A stretch of DNA of 64,000 nucleotides from Psychroflexus lacisalsi (GCF_020164495.1 NZ_JAIQYZ010000007.1:1-64000); one strand, 5' to 3'. Counted from the stretch's first letter, positions 1 to 9,377 are shown. Program-made: numbers and translations. The notes: generated by a model from the sequence alone, not told the origin.

Positions 1-139
1 CACCCATATTTTCAGCTTCTGATCCAGCTTCCCATGCTTGAGCTGCACAATCTCTTATTTCAGAGTTGTCAGATGTATTAAAACTACTTAAACTTAAGGT
101 CATCGCTCCTAAAGCGATAATTGAAAAAAACTTTTTCAT
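1..139 (-). CDS. Small secreted Cys-containing peptide, N-terminal part (runs off the window edge)
   Basis: Only the first 46 codons are inside the window. The ATG is at 139-137. Residues 1-19 form a signal peptide (MKKFFSIIALGAMTLSLSS); the start of the mature part has one Cys in the sequence IRDCAAQAWEAG. A D-C-x3-A pattern is also found near the C-terminus of the small peptide at 53659-53895 (DCYNSAQ). I do not recognise a named family. The link to the other small peptides rests on the shared upstream architecture (candidate RNA at 203-314, twin palindrome at 420-457), which is matched almost piece by piece upstream of the peptide at 53895. By analogy a GLPGLI gene and an outer-membrane barrel gene may follow to the left of the window; this cannot be seen. 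Confidence 0.75.
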   Translation of the reverse strand, partial: MKKFFSIIALGAMTLSLSSFNTSDNSEIRDCAAQAWEAGSEAENMG

Positions 140-202
140 GATATTAATTTTTAATAAATGTTGTAAAAATTCGATTGTCAAAAATCGACTCTCAGCTCAA
201 AG

Positions 203-314
203 GTTGTACACATCTTCATGAAAAATCCGTATCATTGCTTCGCATGCGAGATATGCATTTTCATGTCTTAAATCTGTGGAGCGCTTTTCATCCCGAAAAG
301 CGCTTCCTTTTTTT
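203..314 (+). ncRNA. Candidate structured small RNA ending in an intrinsic terminator, copy 1
   Basis: The plus strand has a strong intrinsic terminator at 278-314: arms GGAGCGCTTTT and AAAAGCGCTTCC (one bulged base), then seven T. Upstream, CATGAAAA (217-224) can pair with TTTTCATG (about 258-265) to form a longer hairpin. The stretch 203-314 aligns by eye with 53969-54073: shared blocks are GTTG, CATCT, CATGAAAA, a CATTGC/CATTTGC block, CGCA, TTCATG, CTT and GGAG. Both copies lie between the start of a small-peptide gene and a twin palindrome and run opposite to the peptide gene. It could instead be a 5' leader of the peptide mRNA read on the minus strand; the T-run position favours the plus strand. 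No consensus promoter was found for it. Confidence 0.5.
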
Positions 315-419
315 CTAGTTAGAAGAACACTTTCATAGTTTATATTATTTGCTTCGAACTTAAAAAAAAAACAATATCGTATAAAATTAGACTGTTAAAT
401 TTTAAAATATCGCCAAGAT

Positions 420-457
420 TTACGGTTTTCCCGTAACACAATTACGGTTGAACCGTA
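420..457. promoter_or_regulatory. Twin palindrome operator, copy 1
   Basis: Two palindromes: TTACGGTTTTCCCGTAA (420-436) and TACGGTTGAACCGTA (443-457). Their centres (428 and 450) are 22 bp apart, two helical turns. The same pair, in opposite orientation, is at 54146-54183. Spaced TACGGTT half-sites 22 bp apart resemble the direct-repeat spacing of LytTR-family sites, but the regulator is unknown. The site is about 280 bp upstream of the peptide gene (minus) and 190 bp upstream of the metalloprotease (plus). The rest of 458-647 shows nothing recognisable. Confidence 0.6.
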
Positions 458-647
458 CTTTTTAGCAATAATTATAGAATTTCAATAAAGATTTAATAAT
501 TAGCAATAATGGTGAAGAATGATAATTTTGAAATAAAACTAATATAAAGAAGTTTATTAATAATTTTAAAGAGTACAATGTTAGGTATCTAGACATTTCA
601 ACTTCAGATTTTAATTTAAAAGCTACTATTTACATAAACTATCAATT

Positions 648-3587
648 ATGAATAAAAATTTTCTTCTCTTAGTTGTAATAATATCCCCGATTCTATTATT
701 CGGACAAGGAAAGAATTTTTGGGGGAAAACGACTATAAATTCCATATCTAAAAAGAATGTTATTGATTATGCTTCTAAAGCTGAAAATCCTGTTTATTTT
801 AATCTAGATAAAAAAATGCTTACAACTTATCTAGACAAAGCACCCGACCGATTTAAAGTTTCAAAATCATCTCTGCGTATAGACATACCTAATCCGGGTG
901 GAGAAATGGACACCTTTCAAATTTATTCCACACCAATCATGGCAGAAGGCTTGGCTGATAAATACCTTAATATCAAAAGTCTTGTTGGTTATAATATTAA
1001 AAACAAAGCCCATACCTTAAGTATTACTATAACACCTCAGGGTTTTTACGGTATGACTTTAGGCTCTGAATATGGGCAGACGCTTATTAATCCTTATGAT
1101 AAGAATGCTGATACCTATATTGTTTTTAGTAAAAAAGATGCAAGCCTAAAAGAGGGAAATTCCTTTGAGTGTTATGTTGATGAACTTACAAACGACAATG
1201 ACGCAGAAGAATTTTCTATTCAACCTAAATTTATAGAAGACGGGGTTTTAAGACGCTACCGACTTGCAGTTGCCTCAACTGTGGAATATTCTGATTATCA
1301 TCTCAATCAAGCGGGCATTACTTCAGGAAGCTCAAGCACAACAGCCAAAGCTACTGTTCAAGCGGCCATTGTAGTGAGTATTAATCGGGTGAATCAGATT
1401 TTTGAAAGAGATTTTGGGGTCACACTACAGTTAATTGACAATAATGATCAATTGATTTCTCTAGGTGATACAAATAATGATGGTTACACTAACAATGATT
1501 TATCTGAATTAATAAATGAAAATAAAATCCAAATTGATACTAAAATTGGTTTTGAAAATTATGATGTTGGACATGTTTTGTGTACCGAAGGCGGAGGTTT
1601 GGCACAAACACCTGCTGTTTGTCTTTCAGGTAAAGCTAGAGGTGTTACTGGCTTAAACACTCCTGTTGGAGAGTATTTTAATATTGGCTTACTATCTCAT
1701 GAACTCGGACATCAATTTGGCGCTAACCACACCCAAAGTAGTGATGTAAATGAAAATTTTGAAACAGCCGTGGAACCTGGTTCAGGGAGCACGATTATGA
1801 GTTATGCAGGTGTAGCACCTCCAAATGTTCAATTCCCAAGTGATGCTATGTTTCACTACATTAGTATTTCTGAAGTTAGTAATAGATTTATCACAACCAC
1901 TGGTAGTTGTGCAGAAACTGTTAGCATTGCTAACGAAGCACCTGTCATTCAAGCCGTCCCAAATTATAACATTCCAAAAAATACCCCTTTTAAATTAGAA
2001 GCCGTTGCAACCGATGCAAATGCTGATGTTCTAAGTTATAGTTGGGATCAAATAGATAATGATGTTGTGCCCAATGTCCCAATGCCACCAGAATCGACCT
2101 CTACATCAGGGCCAAGTTTTAGAACGTTTTTGCCTACCTTGAGTCCAACTCGCTATTTTCCTAATATGCCAACCCTTCTCGATAACCAATACTCGAATAC
2201 GTGGGAGGTTTTACCAACTGTGGCTCGAACTTTAAATTTTGGTGTTATCGTAAGAGATAACAATGCACTTGGTGGACAAGTAGCTCAAGAAAGCACAACC
2301 TTAACTGTTGATGATTCTGCTGGGCCTTTTAGAGTGACCTCTCAAAACACACTTGAAAATATTTGGGTTGCCAATTCTACCAAAACAGTAACTTGGGATG
2401 TCGCCAATACTGACAATGCTGCGGGCGTAAATACACAGAATGTTGACATATTACTCTCTACAGATGGTGGTTTATCTTTTAACACTGTATTGTTGACTAA
2501 TACCCCAAATGATGGAAGTGAAGATATAATAGTACCAGATGTTGTCTCGGAGAATTCAAGGCTGATGGTAAGAGCTTCTAACAATGTGTTTTTTGATATA
2601 AATTCACAGGCCTTTAGTATTAGCGTTGAATTCACTCCTGTTTATTGTGAGGCGGGTGCTTCTGATTTTGGATTCTCCAATATTGAACGCGTAGTATTGA
2701 ATTCGATTGATAATACCTCCCCAACCGATAATACTGGATATGCAGATTTTACCAATATTTCCACCAACCTATATACTGGAGATACTTATCCAATACAAGT
2801 AAGAGAAAAAAATAATTCAGTTTATGAAGGCGATCAAGTTATTGTATGGATTGATTTTAATAAAAATGGTGTCTTTACAGATTCTGGAGAAAAAGTAATT
2901 GAGACAGCTATTTTTAGTGAAGATTTTAGTATTTATCCATTTGGAGGAAATATTAATATTCCTAATGATGCCAAACTTGGTAAAACAACTATGCGAATAC
3001 GTATGAATAATGCAAATTTTGGGACTTCAAATACAACACCTTGTGGTAATTCTACATACGGTGAGGTTGAAGATTATTCTGTTCAAATCACCTCTACCTT
3101 CAACGTCTCTACATCAGCAAATCCTACGGTAGGTGGAAGTCCTGCAGGCGGAGGAAACATAGATTTTGGAGAGTCGGCAATGGTAATTGCAACTGCTAAT
3201 ACAGGTTACAGTTTTGTCAATTGGACCGAAGGTGGAACAGAAGTCTCAACCGATGCTATTTATACATTTACTGTAGAAAATAATCGAAATTTAGTAGCGA
3301 ATTTTGACGATTTCCTTAATGTTAGTGATTTTGAATCCAACTCATTCTATATCTACCCTAATCCATCTAGCTATGGACAATTAAATATTGAAGTTGACCA
3401 CTTAAAAAACCAAAAAGTGAGTCTTCAAATTTATGATATAATAGGGAAGCAGGTTTTAAATCAAAGGCCAAGAGTCAATTCTAATGGAATTATTCAAGTT
3501 GATGCTTCAAACTTAGCTTCAGGGGTGTATTTTGTGAAACTCAACCATAATAAAAAACAATTTGTAAGTAAATGGATAAAAAGATGA
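648..3587 (+). CDS. Secreted reprolysin-like zinc metalloprotease, T9SS cargo
   Basis: 979 aa. A signal peptide covers about residues 1-19. The zinc site HELGHQFGANH is at residues 351-361 (HExxHxxGxxH, metzincin), followed by a Met-turn region (STIMSYAG). The middle of the protein is Ig-like or beta-rich; a GEVED-type domain ends near residue 815 (YGEVEDY). Next is an InlB-B-repeat-like segment (about 820-890; SFVNWTEGG) and a T9SS type A sorting domain from about residue 900 (IYPNP, then GVYFVKL near the end). The family is known as secreted M12B-like peptidases of Bacteroidetes exported by the type IX system, so the enzyme is expected at the cell surface or outside the cell. The substrate is unknown. 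A terminator at 3631-3673 makes it a single-gene unit. Confidence 0.92.
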   Translation: MNKNFLLLVVIISPILLFGQGKNFWGKTTINSISKKNVIDYASKAENPVYFNLDKKMLTTYLDKAPDRFKVSKSSLRIDIPNPGGEMDTFQIYSTPIMAEGLADKYLNIKSLVGYNIKNKAHTLSITITPQGFYGMTLGSEYGQTLINPYDKNADTYIVFSKKDASLKEGNSFECYVDELTNDNDAEEFSIQPKFIEDGVLRRYRLAVASTVEYSDYHLNQAGITSGSSSTTAKATVQAAIVVSINRVNQIFERDFGVTLQLIDNNDQLISLGDTNNDGYTNNDLSELINENKIQIDTKIGFENYDVGHVLCTEGGGLAQTPAVCLSGKARGVTGLNTPVGEYFNIGLLSHELGHQFGANHTQSSDVNENFETAVEPGSGSTIMSYAGVAPPNVQFPSDAMFHYISISEVSNRFITTTGSCAETVSIANEAPVIQAVPNYNIPKNTPFKLEAVATDANADVLSYSWDQIDNDVVPNVPMPPESTSTSGPSFRTFLPTLSPTRYFPNMPTLLDNQYSNTWEVLPTVARTLNFGVIVRDNNALGGQVAQESTTLTVDDSAGPFRVTSQNTLENIWVANSTKTVTWDVANTDNAAGVNTQNVDILLSTDGGLSFNTVLLTNTPNDGSEDIIVPDVVSENSRLMVRASNNVFFDINSQAFSISVEFTPVYCEAGASDFGFSNIERVVLNSIDNTSPTDNTGYADFTNISTNLYTGDTYPIQVREKNNSVYEGDQVIVWIDFNKNGVFTDSGEKVIETAIFSEDFSIYPFGGNINIPNDAKLGKTTMRIRMNNANFGTSNTTPCGNSTYGEVEDYSVQITSTFNVSTSANPTVGGSPAGGGNIDFGESAMVIATANTGYSFVNWTEGGTEVSTDAIYTFTVENNRNLVANFDDFLNVSDFESNSFYIYPNPSSYGQLNIEVDHLKNQKVSLQIYDIIGKQVLNQRPRVNSNGIIQVDASNLASGVYFVKLNHNKKQFVSKWIKR

Positions 3588-3630
3588 TTCATTATAACAA
3601 CATCATATATTGATATTGTTTAATTGTTTT

Positions 3631-3673
3631 AAACGGAATATATAAATGCCAATTTCAGCATTCCGTTTTTTAT
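3631..3673 (+). terminator. Intrinsic terminator of the metalloprotease gene
   Basis: Arms AAACGGAAT (3631-3639) and ATTCCGTTT (3660-3668) close a 20-nt loop; the right arm runs into a T-tract. It begins 44 bp after the stop at 3587. Confidence 0.7.
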
Positions 3674-3708
3674 CCAAGATTTAAATTATGTATTGTAAAT
3701 CTAACATC

Positions 3709-4242
3709 ATGATATCAAAACATTTACTTATTGTTTTTGTATGTTCTCTTCTAATTTCGTCTTGTCAAACCAAAAAACAAGTAGCCGAATCCTCTCCACC
3801 ATCTTATAAGTTGGCCGACTATTGTCCAGAGGATGGTACTTGTACTTTTGAAGTCCTTACTCATAAATCCCTTGAAATGAAGAGTGATGGTATTGGTGCT
3901 TTATATCCCGTTGTAAAGAATGGTGATAAGACGGTTTTAAAATTTGAATACAAAAAAATTCAAGACCCCAAGCTTGCCGATGATGGCTACAAAGAAGTGA
4001 TTTATGCAAAAATCAATACCAAGCAAGATAATCTTCAACTAAAGAATGAAAAACTAAATTTGGCTAAAGTTTACTTTGGCCGCTTGTGTTTTTGTAAAGG
4101 TGAAAGCGGCTACTACCCAGTAAAACAAGGTAAACTAATGATTCAAAGACAAAGCGATTCAACGGTAACCTATAGTCTAAAATTTGAAATGGATAGAGTG
4201 CCACAAATTATTAAGGAGTTTTATACTACAGAGAAAATTTAA
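3709..4242 (+). CDS. Putative lipoprotein of unknown function
   Basis: 177 aa from the ATG at 3709. An upstream in-frame ATG at 3688 would add seven residues in front of the signal sequence, so 3709 is preferred. Residues 1-19 are a lipoprotein signal ending in a lipobox (LLISSC), so the protein is probably anchored in a membrane through that Cys. The mature part has further Cys residues (CPEDGTC and CFCKGESG). No family is recognised. It is a monocistron between the terminator at 3631 and a dyad at 4318, convergent with the symporter gene. Confidence 0.7.
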   Translation: MISKHLLIVFVCSLLISSCQTKKQVAESSPPSYKLADYCPEDGTCTFEVLTHKSLEMKSDGIGALYPVVKNGDKTVLKFEYKKIQDPKLADDGYKEVIYAKINTKQDNLQLKNEKLNLAKVYFGRLCFCKGESGYYPVKQGKLMIQRQSDSTVTYSLKFEMDRVPQIIKEFYTTEKI

Positions 4243-4317
4243 TTTTTTTGTTAAAAAATTGAATCTGAATTCTTCAGAAATCATCTCACTCCAGACGCTG
4301 CATTATTTTGAATATAA

Positions 4318-4354
4318 CTACAAACTTTATGTCGTAAAACATTAAAGTTTGTAG
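4318..4354. terminator. Dyad between convergent genes, possible bidirectional terminator
   Basis: CTACAAACTTTA (4318-4329) and TAAAGTTTGTAG (4343-4354) are perfect 12-bp arms around a 13-nt loop. It lies between the stops at 4242 (plus) and 4373 (minus). It is AT-rich without a clean T-run, so the terminator role is inferred from position. Confidence 0.45.
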
Positions 4355-4372
4355 TATCAAAATCAGAAAAAA

Positions 4373-5341
4373 TTACTCCCTAAATCTATTGGATAGTCGT
4401 GAAGCAACAAAGCTTATAAACAGAATTTGGAAGGCGTGAAAAATCATAAGTGGGAGAAGAACTAAGCCTACTGACATGGATTCTGGAAAAAGAACTTTTG
4501 AAAAAACAGTACCGTGAACCAGTGATTTCTTAGTGCCGCAAAACTGGGCGGTAATTTGGTCTTCCTTATTGAATTTTAAAACCCGGGAAAGGTAACCGGT
4601 GATAAAGTACACCACATAAAATAAGAGGATAGTGGCGATACCGATAAAAATTAAATCCCTGATTTTTACACTAGTGAATACCCCTTCATCAAACGACTCT
4701 ACAAAGCTTTTGTAGATAATCAACAGGATGATGGACTTGTCAAAAAGAGAAAGCTGCCTAGCGTACTTCTGAACAAATTTACCCAAATATTGCTGAAGTA
4801 TAAGTCCCAAAACGACGGGGAGCAAAATTTCAAGAAGTAACTTTAAATATATGCCTCCCAGGTTGTAGTCTACCCCCGATTCCTGAAGGAATAGACCGAT
4901 CCACAACGGAGTTAGTACAATTCCTATCAAGCCTGATATGCTAGCATTGAATATAGCTGCGGGAATGTTGCCTTTGGCCATGGACACCATCACCACCGAG
5001 GAAGAGACGGTGGATGGCAAAGCGGCAAGAAACAGAAAAGCCAGCCAAATCGTTTCTTGAGCGCCTTGCTCGATAAAGGGATAGAAACTGATGACAATAG
5101 CTGGAAATAAAAGGAATGTTGAGGATTGGACTAAAGCATGTAAGCGCCAGTTTTTTAAACCCGAAGTAATCTGATGTTTGCTCAATTTAAGACCATAAGA
5201 AAAGAAAATCAAGGAAATACCTAAACTGACTATAGTATCTAGCGGGATAGCATTCCCTTCCCGACCTAAGTCTGGAAAAAAATAAGCCAGCCCTATAACG
5301 AGGATGATGGAGAGGACGAAAGGATCTAATTTTATTTTCAT
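4373..5341 (-). CDS. Bile acid:sodium symporter family protein (SBF-like)
   Basis: 322 aa, almost entirely hydrophobic with about nine to ten membrane segments, the size and profile of the SBF-like (YfeH-type) branch of the bile acid:sodium symporter family. Typical stretches are the N-terminal FFSYGLKLSKHQ and the mid-protein LAALPSTVSSSVVMVSMAKGN, which matches the family's conserved polar stretch. The natural substrate of bacterial members is mostly unknown; organic anions are expected. The gene stands alone: the next gene on the same strand starts at 8172 and ends 192 bp upstream of this start. Confidence 0.85.
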   Translation of the reverse strand: MKIKLDPFVLSIILVIGLAYFFPDLGREGNAIPLDTIVSLGISLIFFSYGLKLSKHQITSGLKNWRLHALVQSSTFLLFPAIVISFYPFIEQGAQETIWLAFLFLAALPSTVSSSVVMVSMAKGNIPAAIFNASISGLIGIVLTPLWIGLFLQESGVDYNLGGIYLKLLLEILLPVVLGLILQQYLGKFVQKYARQLSLFDKSIILLIIYKSFVESFDEGVFTSVKIRDLIFIGIATILLFYVVYFITGYLSRVLKFNKEDQITAQFCGTKKSLVHGTVFSKVLFPESMSVGLVLLPLMIFHAFQILFISFVASRLSNRFRE

Positions 5342-5532
5342 CTTGCTAAGTTCGGCTTCCGGATTTGGTTGACTCCGTCAATCTATGTTCGTTTTTTCAA
5401 TAATACTCTTTTCTGTCTAGTTATGCTAAAGGAAAGTTTATGAGTAATATGGTTCTTGTAACTATGGAAGGTATCAAACCTTAAAGTATGATCCTTAAAT
5501 CTTGAAGGAAAACATTTAACCTTCAACGGATT

Positions 5533-8172
5533 TTAAAACAAAAACTTAAGACTCAACAGAAATTGTGAAGGACGCAATCGGTAAGTACTTTGCACGTAGG
5601 AAAAGTCGGTGTTTGAGACGCGTACAAATTCATCTGTATTCAGTGCATTATTCCAACTTGCATTCAGGTCTATGCCTACCTCTTCAAAGGTGTATTGGTA
5701 ATTAAAATTTAAAAAGTAATTGTTCTGGTTGTCTTCTGAAATGTTATTGTAATAGTATTCTGAATTGACACTGAAGTATTGATTATCTGCCACATAGAAG
5801 AACAGGTCTAATTGATGTTGCTGGGTTTGTATTTTATCAAAATTCCGCGCTTCAAAACGCGTTTGCAAAACACTATAATTTCCAGAATAACTGATGCTCA
5901 ACCAGTCGGTCACATCAGATTCCAGACCAAGATCAAACCCAAGATTTTGATTTTCTACATCGGCTAGATTTCCATTTAGGATTTGCTCCCGATTAGAAAT
6001 CGTAAAATTACTTCCTAGACTTAAAGTCGTCTTTAATTCTCTGAAATATTTACTGGTTTTGACTTTGATTCTATGAGAGTTTGAAAAATTGTCCTGCTCT
6101 ATCGCTTCGAAAATCGTGGCGGCATTGAGTCCGATTTGATTGCTGTACAGCAAATTGCGCTTTGTCTGATTAAAAGAATAGGAAAGATTCGCAAAAATGG
6201 ATTTTAATGGATTCCTAAACCGAAGTCGCCAGAAGTAATTCTGACTGAAGTTTTCTGGTAAAGGCGAATTGTACCGCTGAAGATTTCGATAATTGTTAAA
6301 AATAAATCCAAAATACAATTGTTGCATGTCGCCAAAATCATTGCTGAGATTGGCAGAAATACTGGTTTCCCAAAAGGCTGAAATTTTGTTTCTCACGTAC
6401 AAATTGGGTTCAAACGTGACGCGACTGAGGTTTTGATTTTCTTGTAATGAAGTATCCTGAATATCAAAACTTCTTAGATTAATGGGCGTGGTCAACCTCA
6501 CATTCCAATCTCCTTTTTTGTAAACAAATTTGCTGGTGGCATAAAAGTGAGTGCTTAAAAAATCAAGATTATTTTGAAAATCACCTCCTAAAGTTTCTGT
6601 TCTATCTGTATCAATAATCGTTATTTGACTCCCTAGCGACTGATTCTTAACCGAAACTCCCAACTCAGGAGATACCGTTACGCCTTGGATTCGCTTTGTA
6701 AATCCCGCCGTATTATCACTAAAAAAAGTATTGGTTTCTACGGTTTGTTGCAGTTCCTGGTATGCTTCGCCGTCATTTAATGAGGCTTCAAACTGGCCAG
6801 GGCTCACATTCAGGCTTTGGTTGGCTTCGGTATACCCCGTGTTGGACCTAAAGGTGACCACCTGCTTTCCTACAGGCTGCAAAAACCTCAATTTGTTACG
6901 AATCACAGAAAACGGATTGGAGAGCTGTTGCTGCACCTGAGTGTTCCCTGTGTTGATCGCTCCGCGTTGAGAATCCCAAAACCCATTTATCTCTAATTCG
7001 TTTTTTAAATAATTGTCACTTGTGTTTCGCTCCAAAATAAACTTGGATTGCAGTGTACTCCTAAATAAATCGTTGTTGGTGTTTTCCGTCAAATCGATAG
7101 TATCGGTAGGAGTGAAAAAACGGGTTTGGGTATTTCCGATTTGTTGTTGGGCGTCATTAAGGTAAGAAATGTTGGTTTTTAGATCCACATCTTTTTTAAG
7201 CCGAATCAAATAATTAGCCGAACCCAAATGCACATTATTATCCAACCAGCGTTCTTGTGAAAAAGGCGGTTCTGCAAGTTGCCTGATGGAGAGCCAATCG
7301 GTTTTGGAGGTGTTGAACTCTTCTCGACCAAAATCAGCGATAGAAAAATCCCTGATTTCTCTGGACACATCGCTCCCAGTGTTATTAGCTTGGTAAGTCA
7401 CAATGGCCTGGTTCTTTTTGGTAAACAGCATAGGTGTGATTTTAGCTTTCCACAGCAAAGGCGAAAATCCAGAACCGAGTTCGGCATTGCCGCTTACAGT
7501 CACTTCCTTTTTAAGTTTGATATTGAGCGAAGCGCGCTCAGAAAATTCCAGACTGTCCAACATTTTGATGGGTTGGTGATTTTCCAGAATTTGGACTTGC
7601 GACACATCTTTGGCAGCAATATTATTATTGGCCAAATTGTAGCGGCCTTCCAATAAATCCAAACCTTCTATATAGTATTTTTCAATCGGCTCACCTTGAT
7701 ACTTAATCTGGCCGCCTGGCATGACTTCTATGCCTGGCATTTTCTTGAGCACATCGGCAATAACTCTGTCTTTCTGGTCTGAAAATGCTGAGACCGAATA
7801 ATTGAGGGTGTCGCCTCTTTGTTCTATTTCTTTAGACTTTACCAGGACTTCCTTGAGTTCTTCTGAAGATGGCGACAGCTGGATATCGAGCTGTTGGTCT
7901 TTATTCTGAATGTGTTGCTGCCAGGTTGTATAACTTATATACGACACCTTCAGAAAAAGGGAATCTAACTCTGAATCCAGTTGGACTTTAAACTCACCAC
8001 TACCACTACTAATGCTATAAGCCAAAATAGTTCCTGTAGAATCTTTACTGACCATCACCGTTGCCCCACTTAGAACTTGATCATTTTCATCAAGCACTTT
8101 TCCTGTAAGATGGGATTGGGCATAGCCTGAAAAGGCAACTAAAGCTAACGCATAAAGACAGACTTTACTCAA
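5533..8172 (-). CDS. TonB-receptor-like outer-membrane barrel protein of the GLPGLI cassette 1
   Basis: 879 aa from a TTG start only 1 nt after the stop of the GLPGLI gene; the stop excludes an upstream start, and TTG gives a good signal peptide (ending GYAQS). Residues about 20-100 are a carboxypeptidase-like beta-sandwich (LTGKVLDENDQVLSGATV). Residues about 120-230 resemble a TonB plug (VLKKMPGIEV, YYIEGLDLL), and the rest is a long beta-barrel ending in aromatic residues (LSLKFLF). The partner barrel at 50146-52824 has the same layout. No TonB box is obvious, so it may be TonB-independent. Tight coupling to the GLPGLI gene indicates a joint function; the substrate is unknown, with the co-encoded peptide as a candidate. 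Confidence 0.85.
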   Translation of the reverse strand: MSKVCLYALALVAFSGYAQSHLTGKVLDENDQVLSGATVMVSKDSTGTILAYSISSGSGEFKVQLDSELDSLFLKVSYISYTTWQQHIQNKDQQLDIQLSPSSEELKEVLVKSKEIEQRGDTLNYSVSAFSDQKDRVIADVLKKMPGIEVMPGGQIKYQGEPIEKYYIEGLDLLEGRYNLANNNIAAKDVSQVQILENHQPIKMLDSLEFSERASLNIKLKKEVTVSGNAELGSGFSPLLWKAKITPMLFTKKNQAIVTYQANNTGSDVSREIRDFSIADFGREEFNTSKTDWLSIRQLAEPPFSQERWLDNNVHLGSANYLIRLKKDVDLKTNISYLNDAQQQIGNTQTRFFTPTDTIDLTENTNNDLFRSTLQSKFILERNTSDNYLKNELEINGFWDSQRGAINTGNTQVQQQLSNPFSVIRNKLRFLQPVGKQVVTFRSNTGYTEANQSLNVSPGQFEASLNDGEAYQELQQTVETNTFFSDNTAGFTKRIQGVTVSPELGVSVKNQSLGSQITIIDTDRTETLGGDFQNNLDFLSTHFYATSKFVYKKGDWNVRLTTPINLRSFDIQDTSLQENQNLSRVTFEPNLYVRNKISAFWETSISANLSNDFGDMQQLYFGFIFNNYRNLQRYNSPLPENFSQNYFWRLRFRNPLKSIFANLSYSFNQTKRNLLYSNQIGLNAATIFEAIEQDNFSNSHRIKVKTSKYFRELKTTLSLGSNFTISNREQILNGNLADVENQNLGFDLGLESDVTDWLSISYSGNYSVLQTRFEARNFDKIQTQQHQLDLFFYVADNQYFSVNSEYYYNNISEDNQNNYFLNFNYQYTFEEVGIDLNASWNNALNTDEFVRVSNTDFSYVQSTYRLRPSQFLLSLKFLF

Positions 8173-8173
8173 A

Positions 8174-8977
8174 TTATTCTAGTTCTATAGGGTTATTCCT
8201 TTTTCTAAATTTCTGTCTTACTTTAGCTTTATATTTATCATCAATGATAAAACCTGATTGAGCGATTCTTTCTATGACATTATTTTTAAAATCTTCACGC
8301 TTATCAAAAAAAACTGCTTTAGTTGTAAAAAATAGATTTTTTTTAGGCTCAAGTTTTGAGTAGGTTAGATCAATTTTTGATTTAGCTATGAGTTCAAAAA
8401 CATAATGATTTTTTGAATCTGAAATTTTAATTATAAGACCAGGAAGGCCGCTAAATTTATAGGGGCCGTCAGAAATAGGTATTTCATTGGAGAACCAAGC
8501 TTCATAATCTCTACCTCCATAAGAGGTAGTTGCTTTTTGGCATTTTAAACCATTTATAGTCTGAGTATCGGAAGTTATTTTCCATTTAATATTCCCTTTA
8601 TCTTCAAGGTATTTAAAATTATCTGTTATAATTTTATCGTATACTATAATGCTGTCTTTGGAGTTTTTCTTTAATATTTTAGAATGAAATTGTGTTTTGG
8701 GAAATCTTGAGATATCCGCCATACTTAATTCGTCAGTCGGATCATTTTCAATTGCGAGTAACAATGAATCTTTTAAATATCCATTTTTACTCTGAAAAAT
8801 AGAGACATTCTCATTTGTTAACAAATACATTTCTTCGCTTTGCTTATTATATGTAATTGTAGAATCTGATTGATATGTAAGTAAATAGGTAAACTTATGG
8901 TTTAATTCATACTTTGTCTGAGCTTCAATATTAATTGAAATTATTAGTACAAATACTAAAATAAATTTTTGAATCAT
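8174..8977 (-). CDS. GLPGLI family protein, cassette 1 (copy adjacent to the barrel)
   Basis: 267 aa. A signal peptide covers about residues 1-19 (cleavage near IEAQ). The family signature YKFSGLPGLIIKISD is near residue 175, preceded by the conserved block with AWFSNEIPISDGP. The C-terminus KKRNNPIELE is shared with the GLPGLI protein at 9557-10384 (KKENNPIELE). The GLPGLI family (Porph_ging) is widespread in Bacteroidetes and has no established function; it is predicted to be exported to the periplasm. The gene follows the small-peptide gene after a terminator-like hairpin and is followed 1 nt later by the outer-membrane barrel gene. Confidence 0.93.
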   Translation of the reverse strand: MIQKFILVFVLIISINIEAQTKYELNHKFTYLLTYQSDSTITYNKQSEEMYLLTNENVSIFQSKNGYLKDSLLLAIENDPTDELSMADISRFPKTQFHSKILKKNSKDSIIVYDKIITDNFKYLEDKGNIKWKITSDTQTINGLKCQKATTSYGGRDYEAWFSNEIPISDGPYKFSGLPGLIIKISDSKNHYVFELIAKSKIDLTYSKLEPKKNLFFTTKAVFFDKREDFKNNVIERIAQSGFIIDDKYKAKVRQKFRKRNNPIELE

Positions 8978-9000
8978 AATTTTTAAAATTCTATGAAGTT

Positions 9001-9026
9001 AAAAACCTGCCTCTTCAGGCAGGTTA
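9001..9026 (-). terminator. Intercistronic hairpin between peptide and GLPGLI genes, cassette 1
   Basis: On the minus strand AACCTGCCT, GAAG, AGGCAGGTT form a perfect 9-bp stem with a 4-nt loop followed by TTTAAC. It lies 13 bp after the peptide stop at 9039 and 24 bp before the GLPGLI start. The T-tract is short, so partial termination (high peptide, low downstream expression) is likely. A hairpin in the same place is found in cassette 2. Confidence 0.65.
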
Positions 9027-9038
9027 ATTTTAATTAAT

Positions 9039-9257
9039 TTATGGACAAACCATCTCATCAATTGCAATTGCATTTTCAATGATTTCCTGAGTTGTGTCAC
9101 CACATGAATAACCATTAATACCACAGGAAAGTGTTGTAGGAACGTAAGTACGCTTTACAGCTTCGACTTGGTTCTCGTTGCTTGTTAATGCAAATGAAGT
9201 TGAGCTTATTGCCAATAAAAATACTGTTCCTAAGAAGGAATTTTTTAATAATTTCAT
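9039..9257 (-). CDS. Small secreted Cys-containing peptide, cassette 1
   Basis: 72 aa. A signal peptide covers about residues 1-23 (cleavage near SFALT). The mature part of about 48 residues has three Cys (LSCGINGYSCGD and the C-terminal MVCP) and is acidic towards the end. No family is recognised. It lies between two GLPGLI genes on the same strand, and a hairpin follows its stop. The size, export signal, Cys content and position match the peptide at 53659-53895. What it does is unknown; a substrate or ligand of the co-encoded GLPGLI/barrel pair is the inference. Confidence 0.75.
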   Translation of the reverse strand: MKLLKNSFLGTVFLLAISSTSFALTSNENQVEAVKRTYVPTTLSCGINGYSCGDTTQEIIENAIAIDEMVCP

Positions 9258-9351
9258 AATTTAAAGTTTATGAACTCAGAATTTTGAGTTCGATTAAACA
9301 TTTGTTTTAAGAAGATGATTTATAAATCCAATTTACTTTATAAACCATCAA

Positions 9352-9377
9352 AACTGTACAGTTGGTGTTGCAACACC
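9352..9377. promoter_or_regulatory. Two adjacent perfect palindromes upstream of the peptide gene
   Basis: AACTGTACAGTT (9352-9363) is directly followed by GGTGTTGCAACACC (9364-9377), both perfect. They lie about 95-120 bp upstream of the peptide start at 9257. The double-dyad idea recalls the sites at 420 and 54146, but sequence and spacing (13 bp between centres) differ. A further dyad, GAACTCA and TGAGTTC, is at about 9270-9290. Confidence 0.45.

Noticed and set aside
5533-8172. SusC-type glycan transporter
   Set aside because: No SusD gene or glycan enzymes nearby and the plug lacks SusC signatures; the GLPGLI partner points elsewhere.
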